DNA from: Hydractinia symbiolongicarpus
Lineage: Eukaryota > Cnidaria > Hydrozoa > Anthoathecata > Hydractiniidae
Direction of reading: 5' to 3'
NCBI RefSeq assembly: GCF_029227915.1
Contig: NC_079888.1
Location: forward strand, 16,291,001-16,351,000
DNA: 60,000 nt
Both the position numbers and the translations under genes were made by a program. Every line of letters begins with the position of its first letter. Position 1 is the stretch's first letter. A model generated the notes under the pieces. The model searched no databases and was not told where the DNA came from. It saw nothing but the letters and a program-made list of their open reading frames with translations. Below are positions 13,132 through 25,100 of this stretch, one piece after another.

Positions 13132-16100
13132 CTAAAGAGAAAATGATTAACACATAACTGTTTTTATTCAAAAAGATATATCACAATATTTAATAAATAA
13201 ATTTTAGGTTCTTTTAAGCTAGGTATTTGAGATTGCTTGGGTCATAACAAACCGTTTACATGAAACTATTTTTTTCTGAGATTTGACTTTCTGTGTCACT
13301 GTAATTACAACCTAGGGTTACATCACCATGTGCATAAAAAGAATACTTAAAAAAAAAAGCTAAACGTAATGTTACTTGTTTATTTGGATTATAAAATTTA
13401 AATTGTGCACCATACTGTAAGTTTTATTTACATCATACACACTACCACGAACATCAATGAAGTACTAAAAAGCTCTATTTTGTAAAGAAATATGTTACAC
13501 ACCTGTTCAAATGAAGCTGAAGACAGGGTTTTTTTCTCAATATTTGTTTCACCATGTCTCTTTTTTCCAATATTTGCTACCATCGTCATCCCTCCAATGA
13601 TACCTACTCGTTTGTTTTTACTAGCAGTACTTGACAACTGCTTACGAATAAGAATGTACATATCATCAGTGCTCATCTCCGTGGTGTTATGGGTATCGAA
13701 TGATAGCTTACTAATCATTGAGAACAAGCAACGCATTTGAGAAATAGATAGATTGTCAATGTAATCAAGTATGCCCTGCAACGTAAAAACAAACTTAAAA
13801 TGTTTATTTCGAAACAGAATAAAACATTTAAACTAAATTAATGATGACAGGTGGCAAAAATTTATCTGATGATATAAAAAATTGGCACATTAAAAACAAA
13901 GCGTTTGTTTACATGTTCATATTTTTATAACTTTTTTATGGCTTCTGCATTCGTGGTCACATAAAAAGTACAATTCAATTCAAGAAGGAAGCTCAAAATT
14001 TGTTGTCCAATTGAGATATGTCATGTCATAATCTCAAGCAAAATGAGTTTAGACAAAACTTCCAAGACAAGCTAAATTACATAACCTTCCTGAAAGCTAA
14101 TATACTTTTTTCATTTGAACTATAGATGAAATCATTATAATACGTTAACCACTGTGATATGATGTGACATTAAAGTAACAGTAAAATAACATGTTCATTT
14201 GTTAAATAAATCAAAATTAAAAACTCTACCCCCCCCCCAACCCCCCCTCAGAATATACATACATTTGAGGCTCGTAAGAAGGACTTAAAAGGCCCGACCT
14301 GAAAAGAGTTGAACCTATGATGATCATCTTTCTTGAAAGAAGTAGTAGTGATGTTTTTACTACTGAAATGTGGAGAAAGTTAAACAGCATATTACGCCAA
14401 GCAAATCAATCAGCTTTTTTTTGCCAAATTACCTTAAGAAAGACATTAAAAGGAGCCATTTTAGAGGGGTATAGATCTACAAGTGATGCCAGAACAAGGA
14501 AAGCAGACTCTATTTCTGGTTCATATCCACTACCGACATGAGTGACCAAAGCTCCCACTACCTCCTAAAATGAAAAATAATTAGTAAATACACCAAATAT
14601 TAACATGTTTTATTGTGTCTTGCACAATATACACATAAAGCGTTTAGTTTTCCTACACAAATTCAAAAGCGTAAATATCAAACTTCACTAATCTCCCTAC
14701 CTGAAGCATCAAGGTCCAATGTATGTCAGCGAGGCAAATGCACATGGACATTTTTTTTACACTGCGTTTTTTGCCATTTACAACATATGTAGAATAAGAA
14801 GAGTTTATATCACCTTCCTAGGAGCTACCTTCTAATATCTAACACATTTACTCTCCAAAGATCATAGAAGAACTGCACCTTACTAAGTTCCCTTACTGAT
14901 AATAATTTTAACGAGTCATAATTGATAGTAATTAACGCACTGGCATAAAAACCAAAACGACTATAATTCTTTCGTGTAGTATGCATAATCCATTAATTCA
15001 TTTACTAAAACACTCCTTTTTTATTTATTTGAAATTCAATAAATGTAACAAGATCTAAGTCTAAAAATTAGTTGTAATCATAATTAATCAACTTTGCAAC
15101 AATTAATACACACAAAAATACAAAAAGGAAGGTATGTTGCAAGAAAATTGGGATGCATTCAAATTACTAAAAAAACACATTGAATAACAACAAACAAAAC
15201 ATGGCGGTGCTAACCTGCTGGGAATAAGCATCAAACCTGCTGAAGACTGTTCTATAAACATTGCAACCATAGTTTGAAACAACAATTTCTGGTGATCGCA
15301 AAAATATTTCTCCAAGTAAAAGAATGTCAGTAAGATAATGTGCAAATACCTAAAAAAAAAAAGATATAGTATATTATTATTGTTAAACAAAATCTCATAT
15401 ATCACATTGCATTTTTGACATTTACGAAATGCGCCAGGTGACAATCAACGATGACAGTACAATCACTTTGGTTTAACATATGGAATTTGTTTGTTTTCTT
15501 AAAATTTGATTTTTTTAATCCGTTATCCTGATCTGGGTAAGAGCAAAAAATCAAAAATAGTATTTGTAGTTAGCAAATTAACCAACACCATGTTAGTATT
15601 TAGTTTAGTAATTTAAGATTGGTAAGAAATTACTATCCTGGTTTGTTTTACTATAATATAATGTGCAGTAAAAATATACCTCAGCGTGGGTATGAAATGT
15701 TGCAGTCAAAGCATCTTCTGTAAAATGTCCTGCCTTCACCTTGCTACGAATTAATGACTCAACATTCTTTCGTCTGTTTTTAATGCTATGAAGTACGAGC
15801 AACACAAACAAGTCTAGAACCTAAAAAACAAACATTTAACTCAACAAAAAAAGAAAAAAAGAAAGAAAGAAAAAAACAAGTTAAAAGGTCCTTCTACCTC
15901 CCTTATTCAGCGTGCTATTTTGCGACCTTAATAAGGAGGAGAAAAAGCGAAAAGCAAAAAGAAGAGGCTGACAATTTTAACAAATAAAAATAAAATAAAT
16001 GGACAAATAAAAATAAATCAAAGTACCTTTTGTTCTTTATAGGAAGATATTGATTCAAGCTCCTAAAAAACAAATTAATGCAAGAGACATGGTACAATGG

Positions 16101-19100
16101 TCCAAAATTAAAAATTAATGTTGAAATTTTTTTTTTAATTAAAAAATAAAAAATTTTGGTTAATTTTTTTTGTCATTTGGGAAAATCTTAAAAAAGTTTT
16201 GTGTGGAATAATTTTTTGTAAATTTAAATGTGAAACGATACTAAAATTGATTACCTAAAGCCTAAGCATAAGAAATCCTTGTATAAACGTTGTGAATCAC
16301 ATAACATGCTAAAACGCATGCTTGCGGAACATTTTTTTTTGCAGTGAGAACATAAACATAAACCAGAAAAACATAAACATAAACCAGAAAAACATGTCTT
16401 GAAATAAAGACCGTGGATAAAACGACGGATGAGACATACGACAATTAAGAAGAAGTAACAATAAATCATACAAGTAACAACGAGTGGACAAGCCATGCAA
16501 CAAGTGACAATAACAGTAAGTGATGAGTGACACCGAGTGGCAACGAAAATATTTTTGCAGATGATGCAGCTCAGTAATAAAATGAAGCACAACACGTCTT
16601 ACACAGGCCTTATATAACCTACCCTTTACCTCAATTAACAAGACTGTGCCAGTCAACAAAGGAAATAACTCTCTTAACTTTTTTCAAGCAAAAGCTATCC
16701 TGAAGTAACACTTCTTACAACACCCTATCACTACTTCACAGATCACCTAAGTAACAGAAGTTCTCAACTATCTCTAACGAGCTATCTCTAATGATGTTGT
16801 ACATCATTAAAGCTGGAAATACTTCATTGTCTACAATCTCTACTTTGCAACGTTTGCGTACAAACTAAATGTTAGCTCTTAACCTTCCACCAATACTACT
16901 GCATTTCTTACGTACCCAATGAATACAAGTCAGTTAAAAAAATTTAGTTATTACCAACCCCTTTCCTGCAAATTCTACAAAGCCACTTTCGAACTACAAG
17001 GTTACATATTGAAGAAGAACTACTTTGTTCATCACTAACATACTGCATGTCAGTGAGCGGGATTTGATCCGCGGTCCCCAGAACTGGGAGCCGCAGAAGA
17101 AGTTGTGATGAACTCAGATAGTTTGTCCAGATGGTTTGTAGGTGAATATTGTTCTTATTCACTATGACTTACACGCATTATACTCGCCCGTCATGATCAG
17201 AGGTCTGATAAGGTGAAGCATTCTCTGTTGAGAATGAAATACAGATGTGCTATGATAATATTCACCTATGTACAAGGTTACACTTGGCTTCAAACTTTGC
17301 TGAATTTACTCTTAACCCTTTCTCTTCTAGTCCTTTCTTCCAATCCTCAAACGTTTCAACTAATTTTTCCATCGACTCTACAATGAGAACCAAATCCTCT
17401 GCACACCATAACTCCTATTAAAAACCTGTTCTGAATTCCATTAACAGAGCTTCTAAGACTAAAACAAACAAAAATGGATTAAGCACAGAACTCTGATAAG
17501 ATTTGTAATTAGCTAAATGAAACTCATAAAACTTATTTCCTAGATTTCAAATATTTATGCTAATTGTTTATTTTTCATATTACTGTATACTATTGCTTCT
17601 TTGAGCAAAAACAATATCAAACAAAACTAGAAAGTCGTCCCTCCCTTGTTTGTTTAATTTTTTACTGATGTTATAGGTGAGAACAATCATACTTCATGCA
17701 TTTACACCTTTATGTAAAACGCAAGTGTATGCTGCTTATGCTGACGTCATCATGAATCAGTACATTTTATGCTACTAAGAACATAATTTGTGGTAATGCG
17801 ATCCAATATTTGTAAACAATGTAGTAGCTAAGCAAAATATAAATTTAAAGAAGTGAATATATGCTGACCTTCATCCATGCATCTGCAAGCACTTTATGAA
17901 ACCTCACACCTGATTTAATTGCATCAAATATCAGAGTATTTTGATTGATACTTTCTTTGTGTAAGGTGCTAAAGTTTTGTTATAAAAAAAGATTTTAAGT
18001 ATCGATCACTTCATCAACACTTTTATGTTTTCAGATTATTAGATTTAAAATGTAAATCTAAGTACAATAATAATAACTAGTAGTTCACTTTTTCTTTGGA
18101 AACATTAGAAGCAACTGTTACAGTAGGACCTGCAAGAAATAATAGATTAAATCACCTGCATGAACTGCAAACACAAATAAGAAAAATCTGCAATCAAAGA
18201 ATTAAACTCACCTTGAGTTTTTACTAGAAAAAGGTGTGGAAGTGTGATTTGGTAGGCTGACTAGGGAGAGTTGTAGCCTCTCTCGTAGTTCTTGTACAAC
18301 CTAAAAAACATCAAAAAATCTCTCAAATACCTTTTAATTGTTGTGGCCAAAATTTTTTTTATTTAATTTTGTGGTTAGTTCAAATAGAAATTTTAAATTA
18401 GATCAATTCTTGGCGCAACATATCCCTAGAAATTAAAAAACTTAAAAAGAATGTAGGTCGTCATAGTAATTAATACATTTCAATATACTGTCTTCTTCTC
18501 AGAAAAATCATGAAACATTCTGAAATCAACAGTAAAAAAGAAATACAATGTCTAAGAGAATCTTCAAAAACTGAAAAATTTTATCCATCAAAAACTTTTA
18601 ATCCCAAGGGCACTTACAAATTTATTTTTTTAATTTAAAATCACACACTGTATATTGCAAAAAATCTGTGAGATATATACAATTTTCGTAAATTTATTAC
18701 CTTCATAATTTACTACATTTATTGTTCTTTATTTTCAAAGTAATGGAAACCAATATCTATTTTAGCCTTGTGGTTTATCCCAGATTTTAAAAGCACTATG
18801 CCTTTGCGGGTCATTCTTAAGTAATCCCGTATCTCAAATCCTGTACAAAATTCATATTTACTTTTGAGTTTAAATAGTTTGTTTGAAACTAACCTCTGCT
18901 GCATTGTGTTCAGTAACAGATTGTTGAAAAAATTTGATGACGACCGGCAAATCAGCGACATCTGCAGAACTTAGTACTTGTAACACAGCTTCACGGATCT
19001 ATGAAAGCAAATGTATGCTACATGTCGTGTCTCACATAACATATAAACAAAGAGTAAGATTGTCCTGACCCATCTTCCAAAGCATTCTCTTTGTAAACAA

Positions 19101-22100
19101 GACAGCCTAAATTCCAAACCCATTATTTAACGGTGTAACATGCCCCATCCCAGCTATCAACACTTTAACTGGGAATGATACCAAAAAGATAGCAGAAGAA
19201 ATAAAAATGCAATAATTGATTTTTGGCCTTATTATCTCCAAGATTAAAATCATTTTAAAATTTAAGTTATATTGAAGCATACAATAATAATTCAAATTTC
19301 TTTTGGAATTAAGAATTATGTTCGATCTGCGCCAGTCTACACATGCTATGAAGGATGTTCAGATGCTTCTCTTCAACAGAAAAAAACGTACGTGCAAAGA
19401 GTTTACCTTATCAGTAAAAAATCAGTAAAATGTAATCAAATTTTGAAAATAATTTTTTAACAGACGTTTTTTTGCAAATACTTATATGTCAATTATCGCA
19501 TTTCCCTTTAAAATGTATCAAAATAAAAAGATACAAACTATATAAATTTTGAATTTTTAGTTGAATTAAATTCTTTGCATTTTTACCCAACTGATATCTT
19601 AATGATCTAGCTAGAACTTCCTGAATGGAGAAATTTGCAATTACCTATACAAAACATGACAGGTATTCATAGCCTTTTGTGGACAAATTAAAAATCACTT
19701 TCTTGCTACTTGAAGAAACAGAATTTTCTTACTGGCCCTTTTAATTTTTCTTGTTAGACAAAATAAAAATAAAAATCTGTAGAGGCATTTAAATTCTTTT
19801 TTTTGTCAAGATTTTAGATTAGAAACAATTTCTTGACAACCATTTTTTTGATTGTACCATTCCAAATCTAATAGACTAGATCTGAACATTTTAAAAATGC
19901 TGCAAAAATTTATGAATCTATTTCCCTAGTAAAAGGGTTGTATAGAAATCGGGGATGTTGTTCCAGAAAGGTTTCTGGTGATGTTTTTAAAAGAAACAAA
20001 AAGTTAAAGTAACACAAAGTTGCCTTGAACCACTGCATAAATAAAATATTCACCTGCTCCAACAATTCTCCTTTCAAATTCATATTACTTAAAGTATCTA
20101 ATGTGCATGTGACTAAATGTGAATTCTCCAGTAGCAGTTCCCTAAAGCAAAAATCATTTTTGATATAAGTCTATTGTAATGCTCCCTGTCTGCCTGCCTG
20201 TCTGTATAGACAATTTAAGGGTACATGAGCTTTTGTCAAGTCAAACACTTTTGAACCCGTTACTCCATGATCTTTTTTCGGACATCTGATAAAAGGTTAA
20301 TGTATTACTAAAATGAAATTCTAACTTTGCACGCATGGGATATGACCAAATATAAAAAAACTAATTTTCTTAATAGGCTAATTCAACTTATAGTATATTA
20401 AAATAATTAATAAGAATAATCATTCTTAAATAAATTTGCACTTGCACTAGTATGACTTAAATAATCCACTTATAATGCTCATTAACTTTGTAAGTTAATA
20501 TTGTGGCACAAAACATGTTTTTCTGTGTGAAGACACTGACAACAGATTAACTATGTTAATATGGACAATTTATCAGCCTTCGAATTTCTTTTCTGTAATT
20601 GATGAAGTATTAGCAGTTATAAGGCTTTTGCTTTGACAAAAATATCGACTTTTGTAGTTTCCCTTTTTTTATGAATATTCATATTTTCCATACTCCTAGA
20701 TTTCACCAACAGATATCACCACAATAACACCCAAGAAAAACAAAAACATCAGGATTAACTCAGTTGACTTTGTTGATGTTTGATACTCGTCAAGGCTTGG
20801 CATCATATATTTTTTTCATTTTAAAAAATGCCGTAGAAAGTGCCAAAGTCTGCCGAAGTTTTTCAGTGTTTTTGACCATTGCCTTCAGCATTTTTTCTGC
20901 CAAAGTGATTTTAAAAAATTGTGATGTTACTTTAGCAATTATTGCAGAAGCAAATAAAAAAATTTGAGGACTGTTAATAAATGTTTAATATTACAGGTCT
21001 CCATTCTTGCTTAATTATGAAAACTACCAAAAAAAAAAGGAAATTTAAAAATATTTTTTTTTGAATAAAATCAGCACGGAGATTTTAGGGGAAAATATTT
21101 TGGGCTTTAATTAAGTCTTACCGTAATTTCATAGCAACTTTAGTATGGTTAGAATCTTGAATTAAATCCGGTATACATGTTATTAATTCTCGCTGGATGG
21201 AAATATCAGATATCGAAATTACATCAAATGTTTTTTCCAAGATGGCCTGAAAAGCAAAAAAATATATGCTTCTGCATGACGTCAATCATTAAACGTTAAA
21301 TAGACTACACTGGTACTTTTCAAAGGCAAAAAACACAGGAATACATACATTTTAGCATGTTTGCTTACTTTACACATTTGAAAAAACTTTTTTGACAAAT
21401 TTAATTGGGGAAAGGTTAAGTTTTATTAGCTGTTGCTTTCGTTAGTTTCTCACTTCTGCATTGTATTAAAGAAGCAAAAAGAACGGAAGATAACTTTCCC
21501 TAGCCCTACAGTAATTAAGTTTGAATAAAAGATTTCTAAATTTCTGTGACTTAACTCACAAAAGTGAAGGGTTAAAAATAAACATAAAAACCTTTTGATT
21601 TTAGATTTGCGTGTAGTAATGAAATTGCATTGCTGATAGCTGTAAATTCCATTTAAAAAAAATCCCCTTTAAAAAACAATTTGGAAGAGAATATTTTTAT
21701 TCAATGCCAAGATACTTTAGTTTTCAACTGAGTGAGAAAAGATATAAATAAAGATCAATGACATTAATCATGTCCAGACATCGCTTATGTTGTAGTAGAT
21801 AGTTTGAAAAATATTTTCCCAAAAAAATTTCAACCACAAAAGCTAAAACACCTTTTTGACAACTGAGGCAAAAACAATTTGAAGAGGTTTTTAAAACACG
21901 AATATACCTCACTTTCAATTATTACATCCAACCACCGTAAATGCGAAACGATACGATGCACTAAATCTATATCACCTAGTTTGACTGCAATCAATGATAG
22001 TTCATTGTCAGAGTAAATTTCTGGAAGTTTTTCCAATAAAAGGTTGGCAATAGCAGGCTGCAATAAGAGAAAGAACAATTATAAAACAGCTCTTGGTAAT

Positions 22101-25100
22101 ATATAGGTAATAATTTTATAGTAGCATATTTAAGTATAACATATAAGTATAAACATAAATTGCTTCACATGTAAACAAACAATTACTTTCCCATTACCAG
22201 TGCAGAGCTCCATATTTAAACTCTCTTGACTGATGAAAATAAGAATGGTATAAATTTACTCTATGCAGAATTAAATTTTATAGAATTAATATCTAAATTC
22301 TATAAAATAGTTTATGATAATGCATTTTAATACATCTGGTTAACTTACCTGCAGTATGTCAATTCCAAGGAGGATACGAACAAGACTATCTTGGTGTTTA
22401 CCACGTGAACTAAACAGACAAAATGTACAATATCACTCTTTTCAAATGTTCATTCACCAATTGGATTAGCAATTCATAATAATGTACACAGGTAACAAGA
22501 AACATTAATTGAAACAGGCGAACTCACCTAATAGTACAATCTTCTGATGATATTGTTGGTAACAGGCTGAAGCAAAACCTAAAAAAGAAACGCTTTGTGC
22601 CTGTGTAAAAAATATTATATATATTTGAATTTTAAATCAAATTCACAAATAACACAGTTCCCACAGATCAAGGAATGCATATAACATTCTCTTAAAGGAA
22701 CAGCTAAAAAATATCCTATTACCCCTGGGTTACACAAATATTCCCCTGTCTGATTCTTTGAAAAAGAAGAGGCTTAAAAATTTAGTGTCATCTCTATATA
22801 ATAACCGTATTCTGTCCGTGTCTGTGCAAAAGGGTACCTCAACTAGCGACACACAGGAAATGTTGATTTATCCACAGGCCGCCAGCTAATTGAAAATAAG
22901 AGTAAGAATGCTAAAGAAAGATGCCAAACTCTGTTATAGTCCAGCTTAGTCTTTTTTTCTTGTTCAATCCTCTTTTTTACATATATGCCTACATTAATTT
23001 ATCTATTTTTGGTGTTTTTTCTCTGTAACTCAGGATTTTGAGTTCCTTCATAATTTTTTTATCCAGTTTTATGAGGCACTTAAATTTTAAGGAACTAAGT
23101 ACAAAAAAGTTGTTAAGAATTGATTTATTTTTCTGCTGTGAAACTAATAGTAATTTATTTGAAAGCAGACAAATTCGCAATTCCTAAACTATAATGCAAT
23201 GTTGATAAGCTTCTTTTTAAATGTGTTCATATCTTTTTGTTTATATTTTTTTTGTTTAGTTTTTTATTTTAATTTTTTCAGTACCAGACCATGTGAAAAA
23301 CATATAAAAAACACAAATATCTTTTACTAAGCACTAAAGCTTATATTAAACTAATGATAAATGGAGAAGCGCTGTTACATTGATCATATCCAGAACTAAA
23401 AAGTTGATGGAAAGATGACAGGTTACGAAATCAATATAAATAAAGGATTCAATAGAGTAAAAAAAAGTGTTGAGAACATTATCTTAGAAATAAAATTTTG
23501 TTGCCCTAGCAAACACAGACAAGGCAGATAAAGCAACTGAAATGCCAAACATAGACTTTTAATTTATTAAAAAAATATACACAATCTTGGGTTTGTAGCA
23601 CATGAGGCCAATGAAAGCATTTTTTATAACCTTATAAGTTATGTCGCACGTTTGAGTACAGTTCACAGTGGTTTTGTCTTATGACAAAAATAAAATAAAA
23701 AAGGACAAAAATACCTATAGTTATCTTCCCACAATTCTTCCAACCCAGTACAGAGTTTATTTGCATACTTGAAGAGGAATAGAAAATGTATATGTATATG
23801 TACAATGTACAGCATTTATATAGAAAACAAATACTGACAACATAAAACAAAGTAAATTTTTTTTACCTCCTTGTGTTTTAAAGTTGCTTTTAACGTCTGT
23901 TGCAGTATTGCTTGATCAACACCTACAAAATTTTTAACAAATTGTTGATTACACTGATTTTAAATTCAAACTTTAAAGGGTAACATAAGGATTGAATATC
24001 TACTTTTTTTAGTTAAGAAGCGTACATTACTAATGTAATCATATGTTTGCTAAACAATGATTTTTTGTAAGCAGTTAATTTTACACCATAATACAGGCTT
24101 GGACAGGAGTAAAATTTCTGGCGTGCAGGCCATCATCACAGAGCATGGATGAAGCTAGTCTGCAAAACTGCACTTACAGGTGGAACAGACACACATAATT
24201 ATTTTCTAGCACAAGTGACAACGTTTGATTATCAGTTCGAATCCTCTTACTCCGAGATGTTTCATAATAAAATATTTTTTTCGGAGAACATGGAGTGTTG
24301 CAAGTAAAGGAAAATTGTTTTTTTCATTAACCAAACCAAATTGAAACCATAGCAGGTCCAATTAAATTCATTTTTTCTTAATGCTACAAGTGTTATTTTT
24401 ATTCAAACAATTTTAAAAAAGAAACCCTCACATGGTATAATTTTTTTTCTGTATAAATTTTGTTGAATGTAGCTAAATTTTGCTGAAAAAAATTTTGAAG
24501 TTTTTTTGAGCCGCTTGGATAAACTCAAAATATTTTTTTAATTAAAAAACAAATCCTATTTTTTTCTAGTTATATACAAAACCTTTAAAAATTTGTCAGG
24601 TAAAAACTTAACTTTAATTTAATTTTTAATATGAACACTAATCGATAATGCCTGTTGAAAAATCCACTTAGGCAAGGAGAATGGAAAAAATAAGTTTTTT
24701 AGATGTTTTGGTGACGCCATAAGTGCCAATAGAAACAATTGGCGAAATTTAGTTCATCCATTGCCTGTAATGTTTAGAGCTTAAAACGGTGACTAGAAAG
24801 ATGTATAGGATCATGTGCTTTTGGCGACAGAAGGAAATATAATGGTTTGAAAATTTTTCTGACATTAGCAAAGATAAAATATGAAATTTGTAAAAAATTT
24901 GTCCACTCAGTGACTTCATCATATAGATTTTGAAACCCTGATCAAGAAAATGTACTTTAAACAAACAGTTGCAGAGATAATGAGGTTTAAATGTTTTTAA
25001 TGATTTCACTAACCTGTATATTCCAAAACGGATTCAAGGACCTAGGTTTAACAAAATTACCCAAAACTTAGTTCCAGGGTGTCCCCAGTGGTAAAAAAAA

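Noticed and set aside
16251-16659. Long overlapping minus-strand open frames rich in Cys, Leu and Phe
   Set aside because: Low-complexity translation of an A/T-rich FANCD2 intron with a duplicated AAACATAAACCAG segment; no homology and no splice logic.
18088-18130. Candidate exon between FANCD2 exons 18212-18300 and 17869-17968
   Set aside because: In the required phase it runs into a stop, while the flanking exons join cleanly without it.
25020-25055. Short minus-strand candidate exon between the two most upstream FANCD2 exons
   Set aside because: It has AG and GT borders, but joining it after exon 25304-25414 gives an immediate stop. The exon at 23867-23922 joins directly in frame and matches human FANCD2 (VDQ block).
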